A DNA stretch of 64,000 nucleotides from JACQSU01 sp964359785 (GCA_964359785.1 CAYHWL010000001.1:3468-67467); one strand, 5' to 3'. Positions 17,701 to 26,982 are shown, numbered from the stretch's first letter. Program-made: numbers and translations. Notes: generated by a model from the letters alone, not told the origin.

Positions 17701-20700
17701 ATTTGGTCATAATTAGCGGTTGTATTGGAATATTTGCAGAATGTCTCTATATCCGTGCTGACTTTTAATGTGGTTGTGAGTGGTGATTGGATTATTGGGT
17801 TTGGGTCTGCGACCGCGCTGATTATCACAGGTGTCTGATCTTGCACTATTAGTGTGAAGTCCTGCCTTATGTCACGATTTTGTGCATCGACGCATCTGAC
17901 AAGGAAATCAAACCGCCTGTTCCGATTCGATGGAAGAGGCGCGATCTCATTGAAATTCGTTATCACATGCTGTGATGATATTGCGTCATTATCCATCTTT
18001 CTCCAATTCGCGAAATCAGGATATATGAATCCACCAGGATCGAATAAGAATCTGCATTTTGTGAGCGTGAGTGTCTCCACTCCAACATCAAAAGTGAAAT
18101 TTGGCGCGGCTCCATATGGAGGCAGATAAAGCCTTATCGGACTTGCATGTGCGGTGACCATGAAGTCAGCTCGGCTTGAGATCTGGTTCAAGGCGTCATC
18201 TTCAGCTTGTAGAAGCAAAGTGTTTGGCCCATCATCAAGTGTCAGCGATAATCCGTATAGGTTGCCTTGGGTATTTTGGCGGCTTAGATTAGTTGTGATT
18301 TCCACAGGTTCTATCCTGCTGGAGAATTGGTTTATCGTAGTATGTACCAATGTGACGTTCTTGAGTGTGACTGGTTCGGAGAATCTTAAGACTAGCATCC
18401 CTGCGCTAGTGTCTATATTCGCGCCATTCAAGGTTATCGCGTTTATGGTGGCGTTCACAGTTGGTGGGGTGAGGTCAACTATCAGTATAGTCTGGTCAGG
18501 TTGATCCATGGGTATGTTGGTATTGCCAATGGCTCGCATCCTGAATGTATATGTGCCCTCAAGCAGGTCTTCTATAGGGGAGAAACTGAAGTTATATTTT
18601 GGCACCATCACGGTTTGATCTGCTGCGATCACTCTTGTGGGCGTCCCAAATATTCTTTCTGTGACAGTTGATTCGACATTCATTCCGATTGTGATAATAG
18701 GCCGTCTATCCGATGTTCGGTAGGTGTCATTTGCTATTCTTTTTGCGTGAGAGACATTCTTGCCTATAACAAGCGGCCCATAGCATCCCTTGCATGCGCG
18801 GAAAGTTAGCTCATTGATTATCTCAAGATTATGTGAAGGATCCTCTCCGAAGAATCGAAGTGTGGTGTCTCCATCAAATAATGGTTGTGTCACCAATGAG
18901 CCGTCCACAAGTCCGGCCTCGCTAAAGGTCAATCTATCGGCAGTGGTTGTTTTAGAGGGGATGCATGGCGTGGCTCCAGGGGCATAGGTGCAGTATTTTG
19001 TGGGCGCGCTAAGTCCAGATATGATGTTCGCTGAATACAGCGCATTCACGCGGTCAAGTCTTGTGATTGAGACATAGTCTATTCTGGATGGGTTTGTGGT
19101 GCTCATTGGCACCATGCGCGTTTCGGGGGGGAAATAATCCATTTCACAGCTTCGTAGTTTTGCGTCTCCTGCTCCGTATGGGCAGTCGCGGAAGTCATTG
19201 TTTTGTTCTGCGCCATCCGCGTTTTTGGCGCATTTCTTGATGTCGTTCCACTGGCATACGCCTATATTGCACTGGTCCGTGCTGCGTATGAGTATCCTAT
19301 TCGTATTTCGGTCTATTGTGATTCCTGGACCTGCGCAGTCTTCCCTTGTCTTGTAATCCAGACAGGTTGCGTTGATGCATGAGAAGCTGGATCCTGATCC
19401 TTGAGAATTGTAGAAGCAGGGGAATTGCGAGGTTGACAATGCGTCGCTTTTCGCTTTTGTGCAGGCATCAAAGATTTCATTGTAGGATCTATGAGGAGGT
19501 CGGTTATTGTCCGCTCCAAGCGTGCCCTTGGCATCGCAATAATAGCAATTGGTTTGGCTCGTGTCTATGCATACCCCTATTCCGATGGCTGGGAAGATGT
19601 CTTTCCATTGACAGTTTTTCACTCTGCAATTATCTTTTTCACATGCGTTTCTTGTCTTATAATCATAGCAAGCATTGGTAGGTTCGCATTGGAAGCAGTA
19701 ATCGATCAAAGAAGCGCTTCTATCATAGAAGCAGTATCGGTAGTCCTTTGAATTTCCTTCGCATATATCGCTGGTGATGGATAACCCAAAATGAGGCGTG
19801 ACATTGTGGCAAGTATCAAATGGCACACAGGCCGGCCCGGCAGATTGTATCGCGCAATAGCTGTTGGTTTGGCTGCAATCAAGATTGCTGACTAATTGAT
19901 TCAATGGATTACAGCTATACGCTTTTTTGAATCGTCCAAAAAAAGAGTCTACTACCCTCTGTTGGAAGTTCGAGGAGAATGCTGATTTGTCGACATTCGA
20001 GTATCCGTATGAAGTGAGATAAGTGGAGAACTGTTGATAGAACACTGGGCCATTGATGCAGAAGAGGGCATCGGTGGTTTTTCCTTGGCATTCGAGATCC
20101 CCCAGGTATGAGCTTGCGAATGTGGGATTTGATTCCTTGCCACCTTTGAATAGCACTTTGACTTGGTAAGTGAAAGATTTGTTCCATATGAGGTCAGGAC
20201 GGTTATCCAGAAATCCCGTCTCGTTTGCCGCGAGTATTGTGCTTGTCGTGAACATTGTGGTGGCGCAATTGTCTCCCTGGCATCTGCTGACATTGAATCC
20301 GTTTATTTGTTCTGTGCAGTTTGATTTCCAGACTATCTGGAGGGATCGTTCTCCTCTGATAGGATGTATCCCCAAGTCGTATACTGGGGGCGTATAATCA
20401 GGATTTCCGCATTGATATGAGATGTTCACGAATGTGATGTTGACTTTAGTCTGGTTGCACACCACATAACAGATGTCCTTTAAGTCTATGGCTTGAGTTA
20501 TTCCGAATATAGATGGGCTTGTTGGAGTGAAATTCTTTGAGGTATCGCATTCGCTCACTTGCAACATCGTCCCCTTTTGTGCTGTGCCATTCGAGTTACA
20601 GCAGCATACATTTGAACCGCTTTGAGGGCTCGCGCTTGGCAAGGTCACAATATATAGTATAGCGCACGCTACAAAGAGCAACATGAATCCTCTTTTTTGG

Positions 20701-20711
20701 CGTTTTTCCAT
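14742..20711 (-). CDS. Giant Cys-rich, calcium-repeat surface protein with C-terminal membrane anchor
   Basis: The protein has 1989 residues. An N-terminal signal helix ends near residue 28. A large Cys-rich part (to about 560) and Ig/fibronectin-like beta regions (about 560-1280) follow. Three modules with a TDGxET..DCGG..C pattern lie at about 1260-1460. Four tandem ~80-residue units with repeated DxDxDG loops and WWE..YGLNP signatures (about 1463-1795) look like thrombospondin-3-type Ca2+ repeats. A membrane helix lies at about 1800-1822, and a charged cytoplasmic tail of ~165 residues with a helical, possibly coiled-coil end completes it. Probably a long surface stalk or adhesin. It is coupled to the 14191-14745 pilin-like gene. 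Confidence 0.78.
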   Translation of the reverse strand: MEKRQKRGFMLLFVACAILYIVTLPSASPQSGSNVCCCNSNGTAQKGTMLQVSECDTSKNFTPTSPSIFGITQAIDLKDICYVVCNQTKVNITFVNISYQCGNPDYTPPVYDLGIHPIRGERSLQIVWKSNCTEQINGFNVSRCQGDNCATTMFTTSTILAANETGFLDNRPDLIWNKSFTYQVKVLFKGGKESNPTFASSYLGDLECQGKTTDALFCINGPVFYQQFSTYLTSYGYSNVDKSAFSSNFQQRVVDSFFGRFKKAYSCNPLNQLVSNLDCSQTNSYCAIQSAGPACVPFDTCHNVTPHFGLSITSDICEGNSKDYRYCFYDRSASLIDYCFQCEPTNACYDYKTRNACEKDNCRVKNCQWKDIFPAIGIGVCIDTSQTNCYYCDAKGTLGADNNRPPHRSYNEIFDACTKAKSDALSTSQFPCFYNSQGSGSSFSCINATCLDYKTREDCAGPGITIDRNTNRILIRSTDQCNIGVCQWNDIKKCAKNADGAEQNNDFRDCPYGAGDAKLRSCEMDYFPPETRMVPMSTTNPSRIDYVSITRLDRVNALYSANIISGLSAPTKYCTYAPGATPCIPSKTTTADRLTFSEAGLVDGSLVTQPLFDGDTTLRFFGEDPSHNLEIINELTFRACKGCYGPLVIGKNVSHAKRIANDTYRTSDRRPIITIGMNVESTVTERIFGTPTRVIAADQTVMVPKYNFSFSPIEDLLEGTYTFRMRAIGNTNIPMDQPDQTILIVDLTPPTVNATINAITLNGANIDTSAGMLVLRFSEPVTLKNVTLVHTTINQFSSRIEPVEITTNLSRQNTQGNLYGLSLTLDDGPNTLLLQAEDDALNQISSRADFMVTAHASPIRLYLPPYGAAPNFTFDVGVETLTLTKCRFLFDPGGFIYPDFANWRKMDNDAISSQHVITNFNEIAPLPSNRNRRFDFLVRCVDAQNRDIRQDFTLIVQDQTPVIISAVADPNPIIQSPLTTTLKVSTDIETFCKYSNTTANYDQMENTFSGYNFMALNSHITDLTVGNVGSYTYRVACKSASGLGSVGATILFRVDPGRQFILTDYTPSGKIFGIPTALFSIGSNKDATCSFAIDTVVRLTESAGSQVHNLTTNFDVNSGGRHNTRTNCRTLGNTVISGVPETGEVNTDFWIDLRDPTMLIVNDSTQFEDSQVSADFDRLPLWYNGSDPDTGIVRYTYTLRAQNGSAIRGPVSENNPEHANVVTGLTLRNTESYYFEMQAVDRAGRNSSIMRSTGVRIDNASRPLTCSNNRTDGRETATDCGGNCLGCKDGLRCSVNWDCLNSSCLGGICRTVSCTDGARNGDETAIDCGGSCSACPVVTVLPNGTIVVTYNNTIVLSNGTIVVISNDTSRPNRTCRTLDECRNISSCIYDSDCNGGRCTYGICQATPRCENNATDGTETDTDCGGACPTKCGDGLQCKTTSDCGSGLACMITIADTHTCQDSGKDSDADGMPDWWEIKYGLNPNSASDASMDSDGDGMTNLEEYNYFKDNNRDINPKKADTDGDGAPDGLEVKANTNPIDPNSRPSDVDSDGDGMPDDWERAHGLNPNDPLDANLDNDNDGLSNFAEYRYLKTVGKEIDPNKADTDGDGFNDKAEIDAGTDPTDSKSYPRDDKDTDMDGMPDWWEKKYNLDPNDPNDATGDPDGDGLTNLEEYNHFNQNGQDMDPHKNDTDGDSYLDGEEVLAGSNPADPNSIPPDSDGDGVPDWWESKYGFDPKNSADAMEDSDGDGATNLDEYNYYHRTGSFVDPTNSDTDGDGYHDGAEIIGGSNPTDATSTPAFDWAKWILTASIIIIGGFIFYYLWTKNASNVVNKEKKKEQMPKLDLSSGMTTPPETGRMAKNLPESSVTTRTAGAGKEEYIAVGKLGKKEAAPDTSAFGKLRSFSGISKGEESTLSPEMQALENMALMRFTDSEREELKKKLDLARKGKLSKKDLEELFKKLRITAAYWEKNKDLIQKQFETWKKPAVKRRK
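15310..16330 (-). repeat. Four in-frame tandem calcium-repeat units
   Basis: This coding segment of the giant protein holds four units of about 240-255 bp. Each encodes three acidic DxDxDG loops separated by an E-Y helix and a NP(x)DPN turn. The sequences have diverged, so they are not a recent expansion. Variation in unit number between strains would change stalk length. Confidence 0.7.
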
Positions 20712-20715
20712 GGAT

Positions 20716-22110
20716 TTAACCTAATTTCTTGACGATTGCTGGGAATATAAGCGTTTGGCTGTCCGCCAATTCATCGTCGGTGACATTGACGCTAAAGACA
20801 AATCTCATAGATGGTTCCCTCGCCACAAACTCCACCATCAAGAAGGGGATGGGTTTTTCAGGGTTTGCAGGGTCCCTTGGTTCTGGGGCGACGCTTGGTT
20901 CAGGCAGCTCCATGGTGTACTCGAATCGCAATGGATTATCATCAGGATCTATCGCGTTTAAGGTGATGCATAATTGTTGGGGAGAGCATAATGGAGCATT
21001 CTTGATGCAAAACACTTGATTGACGATCCCGATTGTAGGCTCTATCTTGTTCCCCTCCTTATCTTCTGTTGCACAGACCACGAAATTATTGACTGCGTCA
21101 CGGCGTGCGGAATCATTTAGGAGGAACAGCGCAGGCCTCCTGTTTTTTATCGCGAATCGGAATTCAAATGGACGCTCCAATATGTTGCTATATGGGTCTC
21201 TGACGATGTAGAGATAATCCAATCGGTTCACATTTGGCTTTCTGTCATAGGTCAGGTTTTCTACTTTGATCTCGCTGATATTTATCGAGAGATTGCTCAC
21301 GTCTTGATCTAACAACTGGCTGGTGAATTCTATTATTTGCCCAAGCCTGACTGGATAGTCTACCTCAAAATTTTCCAGTTTTGACTCGGCTTGTGTGACT
21401 GTATTGGATAGGTTGATTGGCCAATTGAGTTGGACCGTTACGTCGGCTAGATTGACTGTGACTGTTGTGTTTGGGCCTGATTTGCGTATTCTTATATTGC
21501 CCTTGGATAGGTCCTGCCAGCGTACGCAAGTCTGCATCTTGTTTGTGATATATACTTCCAACTGCTCCTGGATGCTTCTGGAGAATGTCTTGGTGAGATG
21601 GGTGAGTCTATTGTATCCTGCGAATGCCAATGTGTTGTATCCCGGGCTGCATGGTTGTGTTATGCATTGGGTCTCCGGAAAGCCCGCCCAGGGATATTCC
21701 GGAGGGCTGGATTTATAGAATCCAAATAGATCCCCCATAGGTCCTACGACTGCATATGGCACGTCCTTGTCTTCATAGCGCAGGTATTCTTGCCCAAAAC
21801 ATGGAGGATAATCAGATACTCCAAAGCACACCTGATTAAATGATTTGGTGGGGCCGCCCTGTGTGTCGTATATCACCCCTCCTTGGTCCCCTAGTAATGC
21901 CAGTCCCTTGCGCGCCGCAAGATCCAGGCAATATTTCACTTCCTGTTTGATAGGAAGGATCTCTTCCGCTCCAAGCTGCGTCTTTGCTATGGTTTGGCTT
22001 GTGGTTTGCGCGATGAAGTTATTATAGATATAATAGAATGAGCTAAACAGAAAGATCAGTACTATGCATATGATTAGGAATACTGTGACTTGTCCGGTCT
22101 TCTTTCGCAT
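20716..22110 (-). CDS. Prepilin-like protein with large extracytoplasmic domain
   Basis: The protein has 464 residues from ATG 22110. An in-frame ORF runs 35 codons further upstream, but MRKKTGQVTVFLIICIVLI is the class III type signal (Thr-Gly-Gln) directly followed by the helix. A TATA at 22181-22190 would give a short leader. The ectodomain has several cysteines (FCIKNAPLC, QLC) and a late Ig-like part rich in DPDDNPLRFEY-type motifs. It lies 4 nt upstream of the giant gene, presumably in the same transcript. Confidence 0.75.
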   Translation of the reverse strand: MRKKTGQVTVFLIICIVLIFLFSSFYYIYNNFIAQTTSQTIAKTQLGAEEILPIKQEVKYCLDLAARKGLALLGDQGGVIYDTQGGPTKSFNQVCFGVSDYPPCFGQEYLRYEDKDVPYAVVGPMGDLFGFYKSSPPEYPWAGFPETQCITQPCSPGYNTLAFAGYNRLTHLTKTFSRSIQEQLEVYITNKMQTCVRWQDLSKGNIRIRKSGPNTTVTVNLADVTVQLNWPINLSNTVTQAESKLENFEVDYPVRLGQIIEFTSQLLDQDVSNLSINISEIKVENLTYDRKPNVNRLDYLYIVRDPYSNILERPFEFRFAIKNRRPALFLLNDSARRDAVNNFVVCATEDKEGNKIEPTIGIVNQVFCIKNAPLCSPQQLCITLNAIDPDDNPLRFEYTMELPEPSVAPEPRDPANPEKPIPFLMVEFVAREPSMRFVFSVNVTDDELADSQTLIFPAIVKKLG

Positions 22111-22227
22111 TTTGTCCTCTATTTTCCCGAGCCCTTCCTGACGGCAAACATTTCGGCAAGGGTGATTCCCTCGTATGTCACTATATATAGTTTTGGATAG
22201 GCAAGATTGCATCAAAGAATAAGTGTC

Positions 22228-23037
22228 TTACTCGGTTCGGTTCATCTGTCCTATCGCTGATTTACATATGCGTCTTGCTTCGTCATTTGGGATCATGTCA
22301 CAGTAATTCACGTCTGTGAGATTTATCGCTAATTGTTGCGATGATTGCAGCTTGCATTCTTCTACCATGAATTCATATGGCAGTGACTGGCATGTCAAGG
22401 AATTCTTCGTGATTATAGCTGTTTGGATGGCTGATTTCACTTTCTCTCTCAATTGTTCCTGCGCTCCCGGATCCACTCTTGCAAGTATATCCAGCACGCA
22501 ACGCGATTGCAGTGCAGGATCGTTCTTTGGACAGGCCGTTGGATCGACGTTCATTCTTGCTTTGATCAATTGCATGAATGTCTCGCAATTTTGTCTGTTG
22601 TCTCCAAGGTTCGCACACAATGATGGATTGTCTGTCAAGGCGCCAAGCCCTATGGTGGCTTTCAATTTGGTGGATTCTTCATTCACGGCCTTAGCCAAGG
22701 CCTCTTTGAGTTTTGTCATGCATTCTTCTCTGGCATTTTTCTCGTCCATTCCAAGGCATTGGAATGGATCAAGGGCAATTATCGCTTGTTCTGTGATTAT
22801 TTGCGCAAGGGAAGGGGCGGCTTGTCTTTGATATAGATAATATGTGGATCCAGCCAGCACAAGACATACCAATAAGAGCGCGTAAGCCGCGATCCTGTAT
22901 CCTCTGACGTGGTCTGCGAGGAGGCCTACGATATCCGAGTACCCTTCATTGTGGAGTTCTCTTATGATCTCATCGCTAGAAAGTTTCTGTTTTCTTTTCG
23001 TGGAGATGAATTTCTCGATTGGAACTTGTTTGACCAT
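22228..23037 (-). CDS. Single-pass membrane protein with Cys-containing repeats
   Basis: The protein has 269 residues. Residues 1-45 are cytoplasmic and look helical with a UBA- or SHOCT-like SSDEIIRELHNEGYSD. A membrane helix follows at about 48-68, then a helical extracytoplasmic part with regularly spaced cysteines (QCLGM, REECM, LCANL, NCETF, CPKN, RCVLD, CQSL, ECKLQ, YCDMI, ICKSA). A TATA at about 23058-23068 supports the ATG. The regular Cys spacing suggests a disulfide-stabilised helical repeat. Function unknown. Confidence 0.7.
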   Translation of the reverse strand: MVKQVPIEKFISTKRKQKLSSDEIIRELHNEGYSDIVGLLADHVRGYRIAAYALLLVCLVLAGSTYYLYQRQAAPSLAQIITEQAIIALDPFQCLGMDEKNAREECMTKLKEALAKAVNEESTKLKATIGLGALTDNPSLCANLGDNRQNCETFMQLIKARMNVDPTACPKNDPALQSRCVLDILARVDPGAQEQLREKVKSAIQTAIITKNSLTCQSLPYEFMVEECKLQSSQQLAINLTDVNYCDMIPNDEARRICKSAIGQMNRTE

Positions 23038-23091
23038 AGGATTGGGATGTATATCGGCTTATTATATGTTTTGTGCATTACAGTGAGGTGT

Positions 23092-26010
23092 CTACCTTAG
23101 TTTCGCGCTAAAGTCTCTCCATACATCCTTGAGATTGCCCCATGAGCTGGTTGTGAATGCTGCGAATTTCAGGGTATTCCCGCTTTGTGTGCAGTCCCTT
23201 GGCAGGTCGGTCCTTAGGTTGTTGTTTAGAAGATCGCACCCGGTCATCCCAGTTGGGTCGGTGATATTGATATTGACATATCGCGCCGCAGTGTAATCTA
23301 CTTTGCTTCCATTGAGGTATCTTTGTCTTTGGATGAAGCTAAAGAGGTCTTTTGGAGTCTTTCGGTTATAATATATCGCGTCAAATACTGTGGTGCTGGA
23401 CAACGTGCTTTGCATATCCGCAAGAGTGGGTTTTCCAGCATAATTGACAAGATCCGCGAATCGGGTGGCGAGTGCTGGCCATCTTCTGGTTTCCACCTCA
23501 TTTGGCCCAATTGAGCTTATCGCGCCATAAGGCGTGTAGATCAAAGTGTTAAGTCCCGGATTATAGGATATCCCGTTTCCGCATGGATGGAACAGACTGT
23601 CGCCTATGGCAAGCGCGTTATCACATGAATGTATACTCTTCCCAAGTGCGGGCAGGAAGCTTTGCATGCTGTCATTCACTGCCACATTCAGGCTGGTGCC
23701 AAAAGCCGCTCCCTTGGTGCTTGTGAGTACACAGAACTGGTTCACACAAGAAGTCTTTGTCCCTCTGATGACGCAAGGTTTCTCTAAGTAGCTCCTTACA
23801 GGCCCTGCGTTTGGAAGCGCTTCATAGTCGATGAAATTGAGGGTCTCGTTGAAATAATCGCAGAATATGGAGTAATTGTTCACCGAGTTTATCTCTGCGT
23901 AATCCACTAGGTACATGGCAAGAAGTTTGGTCCTGCTTGACCAGTTTCCGGATGCGCAATAATACTGTTGGATTGAGGTCTTGTCATTTATGCAGGCTGG
24001 TTGTTTGGTTGTGTAAAAAGAGTCCGGATCATCCGCTAAGGATATGTTGCCTGCGGGATTGACAAGACACTGTGTCATATTGGGGCAGTATCCCTTATTT
24101 TGGTCATTCCAAGTGTACTTTACAGGCTGGTACACCCAGTCTCCAGCTATACATCGATAGCCTCCGCTTGTGGTCGGTCTTGTTTCAAAGGTTTGGTCGG
24201 CTATGCAGGAGATGCCATTCCAGCAGCCTGTCTCTGGGCAGCATTCGACATTGTTTGCTGAATTGTTGAGTGGGTATAGAAGTTGGTTTCTCACTTCTGG
24301 GATCACATATTTTGGTTTGAGTTTGTTTTGTTTTGTTGTGAGTGTCCATGTCCCGTTGAATGAGCAATAGTAATTGACATTGACTGCGCGCGTGGCATTG
24401 TACGCCAAAGTGCAACGGTTTGTATCGTTGATGAGGGGTTTGCCATTATGTGAATCCTTCATGGTCAATAGATTTGGATTTGTCTCGTTTAGTTGGCATC
24501 CGAAGAATTGGCCAAGTATGGTGAGCACGCTTCCGTTTGTGTTGTTCACGGTATATCCATTCGCCGCGAATCTGCTTTTGAAACATGCTCCGCTTTCATC
24601 GTCTTTATAGTCAGGTGGATTTGGGTCTTGGTATGATTCATTTGGCCAATCGTATTTCTCGCCGCAACATTTCTTGCCTGTCCATCGTAGATTTGCGAGT
24701 TTGCAGGTTAACGGATCTTTGTTGTCAAGGTCCTGTGCCCATTCAGCGTCTTTTGCGCAGTAGAAAGTAGGGCTTGACGGATTTTCGCTGATGCTGATGG
24801 TGATTGGGCTTGCTGCTGATATTGAGCCAGGCGGTCCAGTATTGATATACATCTCTATGGCTTTTATTGCCACAAAACCAGTCCTCCCGATTTTTTGGCT
24901 ATCCAATTCACAGCTCATAGTTGAGGCATCAGAATCATAATCCAAGATGATAGTATGGTCCGAATTAGGCGCCCATGAGGAGACATCAAATACAGTTTCT
25001 ACCCTGCCTGCCCCTTTGACATTCTTGCAGATGATTTTCGTGTCAACCTTTTCGATCGATAGGTAGGCATCAGGCGCTTCCTTGGCATGGAAGAGCACCC
25101 TATTGAGGTTCTCCTTGCCTTCCCATGTGTTATGGATTGAGAGCACGATGTGTCCTCTTGTTGAATTGTAATTTGCCAAGGTTCCAGTACGTACCGATTC
25201 GGTGGCAAGAAGGCTTGCCGCATAGAGTTCTCCGGCGGTATGGCTTTCTCCGATCTGTGCGACCCTTCCATCTTGGGTGTCATATGCTGGATCGTCTCAG
25301 GAGCATTCCAGGATGTTCCTATAGCTGTCATTGTTGCTGGGGGTGTCTTCCGCGCAAAGATATGAATGGGAGGGTTTGTCGCCCACCCCTGTCTTGGTCA
25401 TGTTCATCAAAGTGAACGTCTTATATGTATTCACGCTGCCTAACCCTATGCCGCACAGATAAAAATCATTTCCATCGCTAAGGATTTGCGCTTGGGCGCA
25501 TTGGAGATTGAATATGTCTGCTTTGTTCGAGATTAATTTTGCCCATTTCCAGGTTTCGGGGCCTATCGAGGGATTCACGCATGCTTCGCTGCCTATGCGC
25601 ATCCCGCAGTTGTCCGTCGGATGAGCGCCGCAGCATTTGGAATTAGCAGTGGACCAGTTCACGGTCTTGTTCGCGAAGCATACGGGAAGTGTGAGGTAAT
25701 TGTTTCCTCTGCAATATGTGGAGGTATCCCACGAGACGGCATGCGTGTTTAGTTCCGCGTAATTCGCCTGATCATTTCCGCCGACGGTGAATTTGAGTTT
25801 GTACTGTCCCTCTTGAGAGCATACTTTGGCCACATCTTGTATCGGAAGCTTACATTCTCCATTTCCTTCGCATGTGTTTGTCTCCATCGCCACAGAGGCA
25901 TCCGGTGCTAGAAGCTGCAGTTTGCTTGATTGCGCGGACACAGCTATCGAGAAGATTATACAGACAGCTAAATAGAACACGATAACCAGGTTTCTCCTGT
26001 CGATATGCAT
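23092..26010 (-). pseudogene. Large secreted Cys-rich protein gene interrupted by in-frame TGA
   Basis: A 237-codon ORF from ATG 26010 (signal peptide MHIDRRNLVIVFYLAVCII, TATA at 26028-26040) ends at TGA 25297-25299. The same frame then stays open for 734 codons to 23092. The first 39 codons after the TGA contain no start codon; the first possible one is TTG at 25179. So this looks like one ~972-codon secreted protein broken by a nonsense codon. Both halves are rich in Cys and CCG/CPE motifs typical of extracellular domains. Alternatives are a sequencing error, readthrough, or two proteins. TGA is a normal stop elsewhere in the window. Confidence 0.65.
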
Positions 26011-26073
26011 GCTATAAAACCCGTTCTCCGTATATATAAAGGTAATCGCTCGCCAGTTCGATTATCTTGTTCG

Positions 26074-26235
26074 TTGTCAAAAGTTCGCACCCACCACCGT
26101 GATCGCACTCCGGCGCTCAACACAGGTGGCATGCTCGGTCTGAGGACCTCGGGGTGCTCACGACGCGAACTTTTGACTACCGAATGGAACCGGTTGCGAA
26201 CCACCGGTGAGCACACCGGTGGAATGACTGTATTC
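26074..26235 (+). repeat. Structured ~160-bp repeat, copy 1
   Basis: This element is nearly identical to 46315-46470. It opens with GTCAAAAGTTCGC (26076-26088), whose exact inverse, GCGAACTTTTGAC, is at 26165-26177, enclosing 76 nt that contain a CTGAG/CTCGG hairpin near 26140-26152. A 9-bp hairpin CCACCGGTG/CACCGGTGG with an AGCA loop lies at 26201-26222, and a small GAAT/ATTC hairpin ends it. It lies 48 nt before the ATG of the first gene of the Hxs-like cluster. It could be a structured RNA, a cis-regulatory leader or a small mobile element. Confidence 0.8.
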
Positions 26236-26282
26236 GATTGTCTTCGCAATCCTTATATCCACAAGATGATTTCGTGGAAAGT

Positions 26283-26960
26283 ATGAGATTCGCGCTCCGT
26301 TTTGATGCAGTCCAGTCTGTCAATAAGGACTTTGCGGCATTGATCGATCTATTGATCGAGAAGAAGATTGCGGCCACTTACGCTGTGATCCCTTCTTTGA
26401 TCGATCACCAATCCACTAGTTTACTCTCTGAAAAGGCGCGGAGCCATCCCAGATTGGTGAGTATCGTCCCTTATGGTTGGTCTGGTTCAAATTATGGATC
26501 GGGCGCAAGGCCCGGCGAATTCGGGGAGTTCCGTTCAAGGGCGCAGCAATGGGAGGATATCAAGAGGTCTATCGAAAGGATGGACCGGCTTTTCATGCAT
26601 CGCTGGTCTAGGGTCTTTGTTCTGCCATTCAACAATTATGATCATATCACCCAGGAGATTCTCAAAAGCAATATGTTTATGGCCTTTAGCGCAAGGTGCT
26701 CCCCTTATCAAAAACATCTCTTGCCCGATGTGGGAGCGAGCATCGTTCTTGGTAAGCCGACGCTGGCCAAGTCTATCGTGTCTGAATGCCAGTTCTTGCT
26801 TAATGCCAGGGAAGGCATCGTGATCGCGATTAGGCCAGAGGCGCTAGCGGGGGTTTATGTCGAGGAGATAAAGAAGGCCGCGCTGGTCTTGGTGGCCAGG
26901 AATGCCCGGCCTGTGATCTTATCAGAGCTAGCAGGTGTTTCTCTAGAAAAGGTTATATAA
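26283..26960 (+). CDS. Polysaccharide deacetylase-like (NodB/DUF2334-type fold) protein
   Basis: The protein has 225 residues from ATG 26283, with a TATA-like CTTATATC about 26 nt upstream. LRFDAVQSVNKD, ATYAVIPSLID, VPYGWSGSNYG and a GEFGEFRSRAQQ stretch line up with the order of motifs in NodB-like deacetylases (LRxDD, TF.V.P, H(G)xxH, GEF). The metal-binding HxxxH is replaced by YGWSGSN, so classical metal-dependent deacetylation is doubtful. It lies 22 nt upstream of the hxsD-like gene in the same direction. Confidence 0.6.
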   Translation: MRFALRFDAVQSVNKDFAALIDLLIEKKIAATYAVIPSLIDHQSTSLLSEKARSHPRLVSIVPYGWSGSNYGSGARPGEFGEFRSRAQQWEDIKRSIERMDRLFMHRWSRVFVLPFNNYDHITQEILKSNMFMAFSARCSPYQKHLLPDVGASIVLGKPTLAKSIVSECQFLLNAREGIVIAIRPEALAGVYVEEIKKAALVLVARNARPVILSELAGVSLEKVI

Positions 26961-26982
26961 TCAGCTGCGCATTCTATATACT

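Noticed and set aside
22110..22215. 35-codon N-terminal extension of the prepilin-like gene
   Set aside because: The class III signal and membrane helix start only at 22110, and the extension lacks protein-like character.
25180..25299. TGA read as Trp or selenocysteine
   Set aside because: TGA terminates many genes in the window and no SECIS-like hairpin was recognised; a nonsense mutation or error is simpler.
26074..26235. Interpretation of the repeat as a typical IS or MITE
   Set aside because: No target-site duplication and no terminal inverted repeat spanning its full length were seen; the inverted arms enclose only the first two thirds.
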